Source: Ramlibacter ginsenosidimutans (lineage in GTDB: Bacteria > Pseudomonadota > Gammaproteobacteria > Burkholderiales > Burkholderiaceae_C). Taken from it: a stretch of 64,000 nucleotides of DNA. The position numbers and the translations under genes were made by a program. The notes under the pieces were generated by a model. The model had not been told where the DNA came from. It made no database searches and saw only the letters and a program-made list of their open reading frames with translations. Of this stretch, positions 35,713 through 49,790 are shown piece by piece (the stretch's first letter is position 1; every line of letters starts with the position of its first letter). Location of the stretch: positions 215,259 to 279,258 of the forward strand of contig NZ_JAEPWM010000007.1 in NCBI RefSeq assembly GCF_016654015.1. Reading direction: 5' to 3'.

Positions 35713-35766
35713 CCGTCAGGCGCGTGACCCTCGGCGCGCCACGACCGGCGCACCGGGGCCGCGGGC

Positions 35767-38001
<2,235 letters not shown>

Positions 38002-38119
38002 GGGATGTCTCTCAGGAAGTTGGGGTGAGGTCGCGGGTCGTCAGGACGCGACCCCGCCATTTTACGAGATGGGAGCACGCGCCATCAGATGAATGACCTG
38101 CGGCATGGGGGCGCGGCAA

Positions 38120-38142
38120 AAAGCCGCCACAGGGGCGGCTTT
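38120..38142 (-). terminator. Terminator of dimeric icd
   Basis: Stem AAAGCCGCC / GGCGGCTTT (38120-38128 and 38134-38142) with the U-run on the minus strand, 30 bases after the icd stop. It separates the two isocitrate dehydrogenase genes, so they are probably transcribed independently. Confidence 0.85.
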
Positions 38143-38172
38143 CCTGCAGGGCCAGGTCGGCCGGGACTTCGC

Positions 38173-39429
<1,257 letters not shown>

Positions 39430-39632
39430 GGGCGTCTCCGGCGGGAGAAAAGAATTCGGTCGTCGTCTTCGCGCCGGGCGGCGGCAGCGAACGCGCGAAT
39501 TCTAGCCCCGGGGCACTGCGGCCTCCTTGCTGCGTATCAACCTGCGTGTCAACCGGCCGCGTGACTGCCGCGTTGGCGGAGGGTCTGAATCATCAGGCAC
39601 ATTCCACAACGATAGCTCCGAAGGAAATCCAA

Positions 39633-39902
39633 ATGACCAAGCTCCTCGCCGTTCTCATCGCCGGCCTGTTCTCCGCCGCCGTGTTCGCCCAGGCCACCCC
39701 GGCCACCCCCGCGACCCCCGCCGCGCCCGCCGCCAAGGCGGAAGTGAAGGCCGACGCGAAGAAGGAAGAGAAGGCTGCCGCGAAGACCGAGAAGAAGGAA
39801 GAAAAGGCCGCCGCCAAGACCGAGAAGAAGGCCGACAAGAAGGTCGCGAAGAAGGACAGCAAGAAGGCCGCCGCCCCCAAGGCCGAAGAAAAGAAGTCCT
39901 GA
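39633..39902 (+). CDS. Small secreted Lys/Ala-rich protein, copy 1
   Basis: Protein of 89 aa with a signal peptide (MTKLLAVLIAGLFSAAVFA), then an Ala/Thr/Pro run (TPATPATPAAPAA) and a highly charged Lys/Glu/Ala tail with repeated EKKEEKAAAKT units ending EEKKS. No domain. AAGGAAA lies six bases before ATG 39633, and a good terminator follows, so the gene is real. It is a relative of the protein at 40084; function unknown. The mature chain is expected to be disordered and periplasmic. Confidence 0.75.
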   Translation: MTKLLAVLIAGLFSAAVFAQATPATPATPAAPAAKAEVKADAKKEEKAAAKTEKKEEKAAAKTEKKADKKVAKKDSKKAAAPKAEEKKS

Positions 39903-39927
39903 TCCGACTGCTTTCCTGCTACATCGA

Positions 39928-39951
39928 AAGGCCGCCTCCGGGCGGCTTTTT
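39928..39951 (+). terminator. Terminator after small secreted protein 1
   Basis: GCCGCC-TCCG-GGCGGC followed by TTTTT, 25 bases after the stop at 39902. Confidence 0.88.
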
Positions 39952-40083
39952 CATGGGCGGTCGCCGAATCGGGCGCGTGCTGCAAACGAGCTGTCAACCC
40001 GGCCGTCACGCGCGCCGTTACGGTAGGGCCAGCCCGCTTCGGGGTGGCACAAAAGAAACCACATCCACCTCGAAAGGACTCTC

Positions 40084-40281
40084 ATGAGCAAGCTGCTGGC
40101 CGCCCTGGTCGCTACCGTTTTCGCCGCTTCCACCGCCTTCGCCGCCGACGCGCCGGCCGCCGCCGCCTCTGGCGCGAAGCCCGAAGCCAAGGTCGAAAAG
40201 AAGGCCGAGAAGAAGTCTTCCAAGAAGGCCAAGAAGTCTTCCGCCAAGAAGGAAGAAAAGAAGGAAGAGAAGAAGAGCTGA
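40084..40281 (+). CDS. Small secreted Lys/Ala-rich protein, copy 2
   Basis: Protein of 65 aa. Signal peptide MSKLLAALVATVFAASTAFA, then ADAPAAAASGAKPEAK and a Lys/Glu/Ser tail ending KKEEKKEEKKS. It shares the (T/S)KLLA signal start and EEKKS end with the protein at 39633, so the two are a tandem duplication. AAAGGA is seven bases before ATG 40084. Function unknown. Confidence 0.75.
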   Translation: MSKLLAALVATVFAASTAFAADAPAAAASGAKPEAKVEKKAEKKSSKKAKKSSAKKEEKKEEKKS

Positions 40282-40300
40282 GCCACGGCTCGCCTCACGA

Positions 40301-40325
40301 TGCCCGCCTGTGCGCGGGCATTTTT
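40301..40325 (+). terminator. Terminator after small secreted protein 2
   Basis: TGCCCGC-CTGTGC-GCGGGCA followed by TTTTT, 20 bases after the stop at 40281. Confidence 0.88.
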
Positions 40326-40348
40326 CTTGGCGGCATGAGAATACGCCC

Positions 40349-40783
40349 ATGAAGAAGTTCATCGCCCTGGCGGTCGCCCTGCTCGCCGCCGCTGCTTTCG
40401 CCCAGGAAGCCCAGACCAACCTGCCCCGCGTGAAGCTCATGGCTGGGATGCACGTCATCGACGCCCAGGTGGCCGCGACCGACGACCAGCGCATGACCGG
40501 GCTCATGTTCCGCAAGGAGATGCCCCAGCACGAGGGCATGCTGTTCGTCTTCGAGTACCCGTCGCAGCAATGCTTCTGGATGAAGAACACGCTGCTGCCG
40601 CTGTCGGTGGCGTTCGTGGCGGACGACGGCACCATCGTCAACATCGACGAGATGAAGCCGCAGACGCTGGACTCGCACTGCTCCGTGAAGCCCGTGCGCT
40701 ACGTCCTGGAAATGAACCAGGGCTGGTTCAGCAAGAAGGGCATCAAGGCCGGCGCGAAGCTCGAAGGCCCGCCCTTCAAGTGA
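40349..40783 (+). CDS. DUF192 family secreted protein
   Basis: Exported protein of 144 aa. After the signal peptide (MKKFIALAVALLAAAAFAQ) comes the complete DUF192 domain: QVAATDDQRMTGLMFRKEMPQHEGMLFVF, CFWMKNTLLPLSVAFVADDG, and VRYVLEMNQGWFSKKGIKAG. The family fold is known but not its role. ATG 40349 follows the terminator of the previous gene, so it has its own promoter or is read through. Confidence 0.9.
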   Translation: MKKFIALAVALLAAAAFAQEAQTNLPRVKLMAGMHVIDAQVAATDDQRMTGLMFRKEMPQHEGMLFVFEYPSQQCFWMKNTLLPLSVAFVADDGTIVNIDEMKPQTLDSHCSVKPVRYVLEMNQGWFSKKGIKAGAKLEGPPFK

Positions 40784-40852
40784 CGCGCGCACGCGGGAGC
40801 GCGTGAGCTCCGCGCCCGCGGCATCCCGTGCCGCGAGCCGCACAATGAAAAA

Positions 40853-40870
40853 GGGCCGCAGCTGCGGCCC
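40853..40870 (-). terminator. sodB terminator
   Basis: Perfect stem GGGCCGCA-GC-TGCGGCCC followed on the minus strand by a U-run (AAAAA at 40848-40852), 24 bases after the sodB stop. Confidence 0.85.
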
Positions 40871-40894
40871 CTGGCATGTATCGCGTGCGGCGGA

Positions 40895-41476
40895 TCAGCC
40901 GAAGTTCTTCGCGACGAAGTCCCAGTTCACCAGCTTGTCGAGATAGGTCTCGACGAACTTCTGGCGCAGGTTGCGGTAATCGATGTAGTACGCGTGTTCC
41001 CACACGTCGACGGTCAGCAGCGCCTTGTCGGCGGTCGTCAGCGGCGTGCCTGCGGCACCGGTGTTGACGATGTCGACACTGCCGTCCGCCTTCTTCACCA
41101 GCCAGGTCCAGCCGGAACCGAAGTTGCCGACCGCGGACTTCACGAAGGCGTCGCGGAAGGCCTGGTAGCTGCCCCACTTGCTGGTGATCGCCTGGGCCAC
41201 CGCGCCTGTGGGCTCGCCGCCGCCATTGGGCTTCATGCAGTTCCAGAAGAAGGTGTGGTTCCACACCTGGGCGGAGTTGTTGTAGATCGCGCCCGAGGAC
41301 TTCTTGATGATGTCCTCCAGCGGCATGTTCTCGAACTCGGTCCCCTTCTGCAGGTTGTTCAGGTTCGTCACGTAGGCGGCGTGGTGCTTGCCGTAGTGGT
41401 ACTCGAGCGTCTCCTTCGAGTAGTTCGGCGCCAGGGCGTCGATCGGGTAAGGCAGCGGGGGCAGGACGTGTTCCAT
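40895..41476 (-). CDS. sodB: Superoxide dismutase, iron type
   Basis: Cytoplasmic Fe-superoxide dismutase of 193 aa. Metal ligands are in [13 protein letters not shown] (His), [20 protein letters not shown] (His) and [14 protein letters not shown] (Asp and His). The motif GGGEPTG and FNSTGW-like FGSGWTWLV mark it as FeSOD. ATG 41476 has GAGGAAGAAG directly upstream; the frame is open further back but without the conserved start. Encoded convergently with DUF192 and downstream of xseA. Confidence 0.96.
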   Translation of the reverse strand: MEHVLPPLPYPIDALAPNYSKETLEYHYGKHHAAYVTNLNNLQKGTEFENMPLEDIIKKSSGAIYNNSAQVWNHTFFWNCMKPNGGGEPTGAVAQAITSKWGSYQAFRDAFVKSAVGNFGSGWTWLVKKADGSVDIVNTGAAGTPLTTADKALLTVDVWEHAYYIDYRNLRQKFVETYLDKLVNWDFVAKNFG

Positions 41477-41513
41477 CTTCTTCCTCGGTGGGGTTGTGGT
41501 TCGAAGCGCGATT

Positions 41514-42872
41514 CTAGGGACGATTCTGCGCCGCCGGAGCGCGCACCTGGAGATCAACCTCGCCGTCCGCAAGGGCGGCACGCAGCGCCTGCCCCGCATG
41601 GGCCTGCGTCACGCTCGTGATCATGTGGCCCGAGGTCGCGTCGGTGAGCAACGCGTAGCCGCGCTGCAGGACCAGCCGCGGATCGAGCAGCTTCAGGCGC
41701 AGTTCGAGGCGTTCGCACTGGCGCCCGGACCGCTCGATGCGCGCAGCCGCGCTGGCGCGGACGCGCTCGCCGGCGGCGAGGAGCTGGTCGTTCGCACGCT
41801 GCAGGCGCGCCGCGACCGCGAAGCGCAAGCGCTGAGCCTGGCGCTCGATGCGCAGGTGTTGCTGGGCCGTGCGCGCCGAGGGACGCCCGAGGTGCGCCGC
41901 CGCCTGGTCCAGCCGCTGGCTGGCACGGTCGATGCGGCGCAGGGCCGCCTCATGCAGGCGCTCCTGCATCATGCCCAGCGCGGCGAGCCAGGTTTCCTGC
42001 GGCTGGGCCGCGAGTTCCGCGGCAGCGGTGGGCGTCGGTGCACGCAGGTCGGCGCAGAAATCGGCGATGGTGAAGTCGGTCTCGTGGCCCACGCCACTCA
42101 CCAGCGGCACGGGGCTCGCGACGATCGTGCGCGCGACCTGTTCGTCGTTGAAGGCCCAGAGGTCCTCGATGGAGCCGCCGCCGCGCACCAGCAGGATCAC
42201 GTCCAGCTGTCCCGCTTCGGCTGCGCGGTACAGGGATCGCAGCGCCGACACCAGTTCGGCCGGCGCACCGGACCCCTGCACCGCTGCGGGCGCGAGCACC
42301 ACCGGAATGTGGGGCGCGCGTCGCCGCAGGCAGGTCACCACGTCGTGCAAGGCGGCAGCGCCGAGCGACGTCACGATGCCGATGCCTCGGGGCAGCAAGG
42401 GCAGATCGCGTTTGCGCGCGCCGTCGAACAGGCCTTCGGCCTCGAGCTTCGCCTTCAGGCGCAGGAACTGCTCGAACAGCGCGCCCTGACCTGCGCGCCG
42501 CATGCCCTCGACGACGAGTTGCAGGTCGCCTCGTGCCTCGTACACGCCGAGCCGGCCGGTCACTTCGACGAGTTCGCCATCGCGTGGCGCGAAATCGAGC
42601 AGGCTCGCGGAACGGCGGAACATCGCGCAGCGCACCTGGCCTTGCGGGTCCTTCAAGGCGAAGTAGCAATGGCCGCTGGCCGCGCGCGAGAAGCCCGTGA
42701 TCTCGCCGCGGACCGCGACGGGATTGAAGCGGGTCTCGAGTGCGTCCGCGACGGCGCGGCAGAGCGCCCCGACGGCCCACACCCGGCGTCCGCCGGCTGC
42801 GGGGACTCCGTCCGTCAGCAAATCGACCGCCTCTCCGGGTAAACCCGATGGAAATTCATCCACAGCGCGCAT
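41514..42872 (-). CDS. xseA: Exodeoxyribonuclease VII large subunit
   Basis: Catalytic subunit of ExoVII, which degrades single-stranded DNA from both ends. It is full length at 452 aa: N-terminal OB fold ([33 protein letters not shown]), catalytic region [21 protein letters not shown], the [23 protein letters not shown] motif, and [33 protein letters not shown], then coiled-coil helices. ATG 42872. The small subunit xseB is not encoded nearby. Confidence 0.95.
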   Translation of the reverse strand: MRAVDEFPSGLPGEAVDLLTDGVPAAGGRRVWAVGALCRAVADALETRFNPVAVRGEITGFSRAASGHCYFALKDPQGQVRCAMFRRSASLLDFAPRDGELVEVTGRLGVYEARGDLQLVVEGMRRAGQGALFEQFLRLKAKLEAEGLFDGARKRDLPLLPRGIGIVTSLGAAALHDVVTCLRRRAPHIPVVLAPAAVQGSGAPAELVSALRSLYRAAEAGQLDVILLVRGGGSIEDLWAFNDEQVARTIVASPVPLVSGVGHETDFTIADFCADLRAPTPTAAAELAAQPQETWLAALGMMQERLHEAALRRIDRASQRLDQAAAHLGRPSARTAQQHLRIERQAQRLRFAVAARLQRANDQLLAAGERVRASAAARIERSGRQCERLELRLKLLDPRLVLQRGYALLTDATSGHMITSVTQAHAGQALRAALADGEVDLQVRAPAAQNRP

Positions 42873-43054
42873 GTTTGGGTGAACGAGCGGCCGGTGCCCG
42901 TGCGGATGCTGATTCTTCCGAGCAAGTGCTTGATTCGAAAGGCTTTTTTCCTGCTCATTTCGTCATCGTTCTGTCATGCGCGAGCATTGGCGCGGGCCGG
43001 GAGGCTGGGGAGGGCCGCTTCTCAACAAAGTTATCCACACATTTTGTGAGTGTC

Positions 43055-43125
43055 GTCCTACGGCCACGCGGCGAAGTCCTACGGGAGCGGACCAGAGTCC
43101 TACAGGTGCAAACGTCCGCCATAAT
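43055..43125 (+). promoter_or_regulatory. Three 21-bp-spaced GTCCTAC repeats and -10 box
   Basis: GTCCTAC occurs at 43055, 43076 and 43097, spaced exactly 21 bases, two helical turns, with flank GTCCTACGG in the first two. CATAAT follows at 43120-43125; a 17-base spacer places the third repeat where the -35 would be (43097-43102), so the repeats fall at about -35, -56 and -77. This looks like an activator-controlled promoter for exbB-exbD-lpxK. The factor is unknown. A TTATCCACA (DnaA-box-like) lies at 43031-43039. Confidence 0.5.
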
Positions 43126-43187
43126 CCGCCGCACACGATGCGCGCAAGCGCTCGTTCCAGCAGTAGAGACCCCGGCGGAGGACCCGT

Positions 43188-43820
43188 TTGCTTTCGATCA
43201 TACAAGCCGCAGGCTGGCCGATCTGGCCGCTCGTTGCCTGCTCCATCCTCGCCCTCGCCCTCATCATCGAACGCTTCCTGAGCCTCAAGACCGCCCGCGT
43301 CGCGCCTCCGCGCCTGCTGGACGAGGCGCTCGCCGTCTCGCGGACCTCGGTGCCCGCGCCCGATGTCGTCCGCCAGCTCGAGCAGAACTCGGCGCTCGGT
43401 GAAGTCCTGGCGAGCGGCTTCCGCGCCCTGAACTCCGACCCGCGTTGCACCGAGGCGGACCTGCGGGCCAACATGGAGAGCACCGGGCGCGCCGTCGCGC
43501 ACCGCCTGGAGCGCTACCTCAATGCGCTGGCCACCGTGGCCTCCGCCGCGCCGCTGCTCGGGCTGCTGGGCACCGTGATCGGCATGATCGAGATCTTCGG
43601 CTCGCAGGGCGCAGCCGGCGGCGCCACCGGCGCCAACCCGGCACAGCTCGCGCACGGCATCTCGGTCGCGCTCTACAACACGGCCTTCGGGCTGATCGTG
43701 GCGATCCCCGCCCTGATCTTCTGGCGCTACTTCCGCGGCCGGGTCGACGAGTACCTGCTGACCCTGGAGCTCGCGGCGGAACGCTTCGTGCGCCACCTGA
43801 ACCACCTGCGCCGCGCATGA
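43188..43820 (+). CDS. exbB: ExbB/TolQ-family proton channel
   Basis: Inner-membrane protein of 210 aa. Three hydrophobic spans: AGWPIWPLVACSILALALIIE (about 8-28), then the paired spans VASAAPLLGLLGTVIGMIEIF (about 113-135) and VALYNTAFGLIVAIPALIFW (about 155-180). This is the MotA/TolQ/ExbB pattern, transmitting proton-motive force through ExbD to TonB or a related transducer. Start is TTG 43188 with GGAGG six bases upstream. The stop overlaps exbD (ATGA). Confidence 0.92.
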   Translation: MLSIIQAAGWPIWPLVACSILALALIIERFLSLKTARVAPPRLLDEALAVSRTSVPAPDVVRQLEQNSALGEVLASGFRALNSDPRCTEADLRANMESTGRAVAHRLERYLNALATVASAAPLLGLLGTVIGMIEIFGSQGAAGGATGANPAQLAHGISVALYNTAFGLIVAIPALIFWRYFRGRVDEYLLTLELAAERFVRHLNHLRRA

Positions 43821-44245
43821 ACTTCCGTCCCCGCGTCAAGGATGAACCGGAGATCAACCTGATCCCGTTCATCGACGTGCTGCTGGTGGTGCTGATCTTC
43901 CTGATGCTCACCACCACGTACAGCAAGTTCACCGAGATGCAGCTGAAGCTGCCGGTGGCCGACGCCGACGCGCAGCGCGATTACCCGCGCGAAGTGATCG
44001 TCGCCGTCTCGGCCGACGGGCACTACATGGTGAACAAGCAGGCGGTGGATGGCCGCACGCCGGACTCGCTCGCGGAATCGCTCTCCGACGCAGCCAAGGC
44101 GGGCAAGGACTCGGTCGTCATCATCAGCGCCGACGCGACGGCCACGCACCAGTCGGTGATCACCGTGATGGAAGCGGCACGCCGCATCGGCCTGACGCAG
44201 ATCACGTTCGCCACGCAGTCTTCCGCGCAGGCCGGCCACAAGTGA
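43817..44245 (+). CDS. exbD: ExbD/TolR-family biopolymer transport protein
   Basis: Protein of 142 aa with one N-terminal transmembrane segment ([20 protein letters not shown]) carrying the conserved proton-pathway aspartate in FIDVLL, and a periplasmic C-terminal domain ([36 protein letters not shown]). Partner of ExbB. Both stop and start overlap neighbours, so exbB-exbD-lpxK are coupled. Placement before lpxK suggests a link to outer-membrane assembly. Confidence 0.93.
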   Translation: MNFRPRVKDEPEINLIPFIDVLLVVLIFLMLTTTYSKFTEMQLKLPVADADAQRDYPREVIVAVSADGHYMVNKQAVDGRTPDSLAESLSDAAKAGKDSVVIISADATATHQSVITVMEAARRIGLTQITFATQSSAQAGHK

Positions 44246-45234
44246 GCGCGCTGCAGCGCGCCTGGCTGCGCCGCGGCGCGGTGGCGCGGCTGCTCTATCC
44301 CGTGTCGCTGGTTTACGGCGCGCTTGCCGCGCTAGCCCGGCACTGCTACGCCGCGGGATGGAAACATCGCGAGCAGCTGCCGGTGCCCGTCATCGTCGTG
44401 GGCAACGTCGTGGCCGGAGGCGCCGGCAAGACACCCGTCGTGCTGGCCGTCCTCGAGCATCTGGCCGCGCGGGGCCTTGCCGCCGGTGTCGTGTCGCGCG
44501 GCCATGGCCGCAGCGCCAGGGACTGCCGCGAAGTCCTCGCCGACAGTGCGCCGGAGGGCACGGGCGACGAGCCGTTGCTGGTGCGACAGCGAAGCGGTGC
44601 GCCCGTCTTCGTGGCGCCGCGCCGCGCGGAGGCGGGACGGGCCTTGCTGCGTGCGTATCCGGCGACGCGGGTCATCGTGAGCGACGATGGCCTGCAGCAC
44701 CACGCGCTCGTGCGCGACGTCGAAATCTGCGTCTTCGACGCGCGTGGCATCGGCAACGGCTGGCTGCTGCCCGCCGGGCCGCTGCGCGAACCCTGGCCGC
44801 GTCCGGTGGACCTGGTGCTGCAGCACGGGCATCCGGCAGGAGTGCCCGGCTACGCCATGGAGCGACGCCTCGCAGCGCACGCCGTGCGCGCGGATGGCAG
44901 CATGATCGCGCTGGCCGACCTGCGCGGCACACCGGTGCACGCGCTCGCCGGCATCGCGCAGCCCGGAGCCTTCTTCACGATGCTGGGCGCCGCTGGCCTC
45001 ACGCTCGCCGCCAACCACCCCTTTCCCGACCACCACGATTTCGCCGGCCTGTCCGGCGTACCGGCGCAGGCGACGCTCCTGTGCACGGAGAAGGACGCGG
45101 TGAAGCTGTGGCGCATCCGGCCCGATGCCTGGGCGGTGCCGCTGGAGGTGCGCATCCCGACCGCGTTCTGGCAGGAGTTCGATCGGCTGCTGGACGCCCG
45201 GCTATCATCCCTGCATGGATCCTCGCCTGCTTGA
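44242..45234 (+). CDS. lpxK: Tetraacyldisaccharide 4'-kinase
   Basis: Phosphorylates the 4' position of lipid A disaccharide, on the inner membrane. At 330 aa it is full length; the N-terminal hydrophobic segment [19 protein letters not shown] precedes the P-loop [20 protein letters not shown]. Also present are [44 protein letters not shown] and [14 protein letters not shown] 44242 overlaps the exbD stop (GTGA) and the last 20 bases overlap the ycaR-like gene. Confidence 0.95.
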   Translation: MSALQRAWLRRGAVARLLYPVSLVYGALAALARHCYAAGWKHREQLPVPVIVVGNVVAGGAGKTPVVLAVLEHLAARGLAAGVVSRGHGRSARDCREVLADSAPEGTGDEPLLVRQRSGAPVFVAPRRAEAGRALLRAYPATRVIVSDDGLQHHALVRDVEICVFDARGIGNGWLLPAGPLREPWPRPVDLVLQHGHPAGVPGYAMERRLAAHAVRADGSMIALADLRGTPVHALAGIAQPGAFFTMLGAAGLTLAANHPFPDHHDFAGLSGVPAQATLLCTEKDAVKLWRIRPDAWAVPLEVRIPTAFWQEFDRLLDARLSSLHGSSPA

Positions 45235-45421
45235 GCTGCTGGTGTGCCCGGTCACCAAGGGCCCCCTGGACTACGACCGTCAACGCCAGGAACTCCTGTC
45301 CCGCAGCGCGCGGCTCGCCTATCCGATCCGCGACGGCATCCCGATCCTGCTGGAGGAAGAAGCGCGCACGCTGTCCGACGAGGAACTGGAGCGCCTGCCC
45401 GCGCGCACGCCGCTGGTGTAG
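45215..45421 (+). CDS. ycaR: Trm112/YcaR family small protein
   Basis: Protein of 68 aa of the Trm112-like family, [21 protein letters not shown] followed by [18 protein letters not shown]. The first zinc-type Cys is kept (VCPVTKGPL) while the second pair is absent, as in other YcaR. Typically between lpxK and kdsB, exactly as here; its role is unclear. Overlaps lpxK by 20 bases. Confidence 0.92.
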   Translation: MDPRLLELLVCPVTKGPLDYDRQRQELLSRSARLAYPIRDGIPILLEEEARTLSDEELERLPARTPLV

Positions 45422-45422
45422 C

Positions 45423-46965
<1,543 letters not shown>

Positions 46966-47031
46966 TTCGCCGGCGCACCGGCGGGCACGGGCCGCTTCGC
47001 GCGGCGCAGCCACTGCGAGGCCGCGCCCGCC

Positions 47032-47967
47032 TCACTTCATCAGCTCGAGCATCAGCGCGATCCGCGCCTTGACCGGCGACAGTCCGTCGGCCCCAGGCAG
47101 GCGATCGCCAGGCTGCGGCGGCACGCGCCCCTCCGCACAGCGGCTCGCGCGCCGCACGGCCACCCCTTGCTCCTGGGCGCGCATCAGCGCCTCCTCCAGC
47201 GCCTCGTGGACGGTGCCGTTGCCGGTGGCTGCAACGACGAGGCCCGCGACGCCGTCGCGCACCAGCGCGTCCACCAGCGCGCCACTCGCACCTGCATGGC
47301 TGAAGACGATCTCCACGCGCGGCCACTGCGGCGACAGCGGCAGCGACGCCGCGCTGCGCAGCGCGACGCCTTGCGGCCAGGCCCGCAGCACGCGCAGGCG
47401 CCCCTCTTCGATCCAGGCCAGCGGACCGGCGTCGCCCGAGGCGAACGCATCCAGCCGGTAGCTGCGCAGCTTCTGCACATCCGCCGCGGAATGCACCCCG
47501 CCGGCGAACGCCACGCACACGCCTTGCGCCAGCGGCGATGCGGCAACGGCGATCGCATCGACGAGGTTCTGCGGGCCGTCCGCTGCCGCTGAAGTGGCGG
47601 GGCGCATCGCGCCCGTGAGCACGACCGGCTTCACCGGTGCCAGCACGCACTGGAGGAAGAACGCGGTCTCCTCCATCGTGTCCGTGCCGTGCGTGACCAC
47701 GATGCCGTCGACGTCCTGCTGCGCGAGCCAGTGCGCGCAGCGCTCGGACAGCGCGCACCAAGTCGCGAAGTCCATGTCCTTGCTGTCCATCTGCGCGACC
47801 TGCTCGCACTGCGCCGCCACGCCTTCGGGCAGCGTGACGCCCGCGAGCAGGTCCGCCACGCCGACCTCGCCAGCCCGGTAAGCCAGGTTGTCCTGGGCCG
47901 ACGCGGCGCGCCCGGCGATGGTGCCGCCGGTGCCGAGGACCACGATTGTTCTTTGCCTCACTTGCAT
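47032..47967 (-). CDS. L-asparaginase
   Basis: Type I/II-like asparaginase of 311 aa, hydrolysing asparagine to aspartate and ammonia. Two catalytic threonine motifs are intact: [13 protein letters not shown] near the N-terminus and [16 protein letters not shown]. Also seen are [24 protein letters not shown] and [18 protein letters not shown]. No signal peptide, so cytoplasmic. ATG 47967 is divergent from lexA, 66 bases apart, and its promoter region overlaps the SOS boxes. Confidence 0.93.
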   Translation of the reverse strand: MQVRQRTIVVLGTGGTIAGRAASAQDNLAYRAGEVGVADLLAGVTLPEGVAAQCEQVAQMDSKDMDFATWCALSERCAHWLAQQDVDGIVVTHGTDTMEETAFFLQCVLAPVKPVVLTGAMRPATSAAADGPQNLVDAIAVAASPLAQGVCVAFAGGVHSAADVQKLRSYRLDAFASGDAGPLAWIEEGRLRVLRAWPQGVALRSAASLPLSPQWPRVEIVFSHAGASGALVDALVRDGVAGLVVAATGNGTVHEALEEALMRAQEQGVAVRRASRCAEGRVPPQPGDRLPGADGLSPVKARIALMLELMK

Positions 47968-48013
47968 TCCCGGCCAAACTGTTCAAAAATACAGATACTG
48001 GATATCAACACAG
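47962..48013 (+). promoter_or_regulatory. lexA promoter with two LexA boxes
   Basis: TTGCAT (47962-47967), 17 bases, AAAAAT (47985-47990) form the promoter. A perfect LexA box CTGT-TCAAAAAT-ACAG covers 47979-47994, over the -10, and a near-perfect CTGG-ATATCAAC-ACAG is at 47998-48013. Two boxes indicate autoregulation by LexA. Confidence 0.85.
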
Positions 48014-48033
48014 TGCCTCCCGAGGAGCCCGCG

Positions 48034-48708
48034 ATGATGGACACACCGAAGCTGACGCCCCGCCAGCAACAGATTCTGGACCTGATCCAGAGCGCCATCG
48101 CGCGCACGGGTGCGCCGCCTACACGGGCGGAAATCGCGGCGGAGCTCGGCTTCAAGTCGGCCAACGCGGCGGAGGAACACCTGCAGGCGCTCGCGCGCAA
48201 GGGCGTGATCGAACTGGTGAGCGGCACTTCGCGCGGCATCCGCCTGCAGAGCGAAGCCCTGCGCTCCATCCACGAGTCGCGCATCAAGCAGTTCCAGCTG
48301 CCGCTGCAAGGCCTGGCCCAGCTGGCCCTGCCCCTGGTGGGCCGGGTCGCGGCGGGCTCGCCCATCCTCGCGCAGGAACACGTCGACCAGACCTATTACG
48401 TCGAGAGCGGTTTGTTCCAGCGGCGCCCCGACTACCTGCTGAAGGTGCGCGGCATGTCCATGCGCGACGCCGGCATCATGGACGGCGACCTGCTCGCAGT
48501 GCAGTCCACCAAGGACGCGAAGAACGGCCAGATCATCGTCGCGCGCCTCGGCGACGACGTCACCGTCAAGCGCTTCCGGCGCAACAAGCACCTCATCGAG
48601 CTGCATGCGGAGAACCCGGACTACCCCACCATCGTGGTGGAGCCCGGGGAGCCCTTCGAGGTGGAGGGCGTGGCCGTCGGCCTCATCCGCAACACCATGC
48701 TCATGTAA
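48034..48708 (+). CDS. lexA: SOS response repressor LexA
   Basis: Transcriptional repressor of 224 aa that self-cleaves when RecA is activated. N-terminal winged helix ([45 protein letters not shown]). The cleavage site is Ala-Gly in GRVAAGSPI, with catalytic Ser in [15 protein letters not shown] and Lys in [16 protein letters not shown] 48034 has GAGGAG upstream; a second ATG follows immediately. Two LexA boxes precede it. Confidence 0.97.
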   Translation: MMDTPKLTPRQQQILDLIQSAIARTGAPPTRAEIAAELGFKSANAAEEHLQALARKGVIELVSGTSRGIRLQSEALRSIHESRIKQFQLPLQGLAQLALPLVGRVAAGSPILAQEHVDQTYYVESGLFQRRPDYLLKVRGMSMRDAGIMDGDLLAVQSTKDAKNGQIIVARLGDDVTVKRFRRNKHLIELHAENPDYPTIVVEPGEPFEVEGVAVGLIRNTMLM

Positions 48709-48819
48709 CCCCCCGCGGCGATCGCAGGTGGCAGGCGTATGGCGGGCATCGCCATCACCCTGCGGCCGCCGCATGTCCGAGTGAATCCTGCCTGTGTCCT
48801 GCACCGAAGGAGCTGTCAC

Positions 48820-49131
48820 ATGGCAAACGCACTTTTCCTCCCGCTCACCAAGCTGTTCACCGCCGTCGAATCGCTGGTCTACTGGTTCTCACCCCGGCCG
48901 CAGCCGAGCGCGACCCTGCCCTCGCGCGCGCCTGCGCAAGCGGCGACGGCCAGGGCCGCCACGCCGCTGCGGGTCGTGCGCGTCGTGGAGCCGAGCGCCC
49001 CGCGCACGGTCGCGGGCCGCATGGTGATTTCCGGACGTCTCGCCGATGTGTGCGCCGAGCTCGACCGGCTCGCCGCACTGGAGGCAGGCAATGAGCCCAC
49101 CGCGCTGCGCTCCGCAGTCGGATGGCGCTGA
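48820..49131 (+). CDS. Hypothetical protein, 103 aa
   Basis: No known family. AAGGAG lies seven bases before ATG 48820, supporting a real start. The chain starts with an amphipathic/hydrophobic stretch (MANALFLPLTKLFTAVESLVYWF), followed by a Pro/Ala/Arg linker and a C-terminal helical part (GRMVISGRLADVCAELDRLAAL). Downstream of lexA by 110 bases; no LexA box of its own was found. Function unknown. Confidence 0.6.
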   Translation: MANALFLPLTKLFTAVESLVYWFSPRPQPSATLPSRAPAQAATARAATPLRVVRVVEPSAPRTVAGRMVISGRLADVCAELDRLAALEAGNEPTALRSAVGWR

Positions 49132-49146
49132 GGCCACGCTCGGGTG

Positions 49147-49171
49147 CCGCTGGCGCCAAGGGCGCCAGCGG
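49147..49171. terminator. Hairpin between convergent genes
   Basis: Eleven-base arms CCGCTGGCGCC and GGCGCCAGCGG with loop AAG, in the gap between 48820-49131 and 49181-49696. No U-run, so activity as a terminator is uncertain. Confidence 0.45.
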
Positions 49172-49180
49172 CCGTGGCGA

Positions 49181-49696
49181 TCAGCGCTGCGCGCCGGCCA
49201 GGTAGTCCGCCTTGCCCAGGTCCACGCCGTTGTGCCGCAGGATCGCGTACGCGGTCGTCACGTGGAAGAAGAAATTGGGCAGCACCCAGGTGGTGAGGTA
49301 GGCCTGGGAGGTCATGGTCCGGGTGGCGTCACGGCCGACGGGGAAAGTCACTTCCTTGTTCTCCGTGCCCTCCAGTTTCGCGGCGGGCACGGTCTCCAGG
49401 AACGCCAGCGTCTTCTGGATGCGCGCCTTCAGCTCGGGGAAAGTCGCTTCGTTGTCCTCGAACTTGGGCGCTTCGATGCCTGCGATGCGCGCGACGCCGT
49501 TCTTCGCGGCGTCGCAGGCGATCAGGATCTGCCGGGTGAAGGGCAGCATGTCCGGGGCCAGGCGCGCCGTGGCCAGCACGGCCGGTTCGAACTTGCGGGC
49601 CTGAGCGCTTGCCTCGCCCTTGTCCAGGATGTGCGAGAGGTTGCGCAGCATGTGCTGGAAGACGGGGACACTGGCGGTGTACATCGAAATGGCCAT
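49181..49696 (-). CDS. DUF1993 family protein
   Basis: Protein of 171 aa matching DUF1993 (DinB/YfiT-like helical bundle): SMYTASVPVFQHMLRNLSHILDK, ARLAPDMLPFTRQILIACDAAK, GRDATRTMTSQAYLTTWVLPNFFFHVTTAYAILRHNGVDLGKADYLAG. The His in FFFHVTTAYAILRHNG could be a metal ligand. Cytoplasmic; function unknown. ATG 49696. Confidence 0.9.
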   Translation of the reverse strand: MAISMYTASVPVFQHMLRNLSHILDKGEASAQARKFEPAVLATARLAPDMLPFTRQILIACDAAKNGVARIAGIEAPKFEDNEATFPELKARIQKTLAFLETVPAAKLEGTENKEVTFPVGRDATRTMTSQAYLTTWVLPNFFFHVTTAYAILRHNGVDLGKADYLAGAQR

Positions 49697-49790
49697 CGAG
49701 GCGCTCCTGCTGTTGGGAAAGCGTGGATGCTAGCGCTCCTGCGCGAGCCCTGCAGCGGCGGCGGCCGGGAGCCAAGGCACAATCGAGGGA

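Noticed and set aside
43031..43103. TTATCCACA plus three 21-bp repeats as a replication origin or plasmid iterons
   Set aside because: No rep, dnaA, parA or AT-rich unwinding region nearby; the repeats line up with a promoter of exbB instead.
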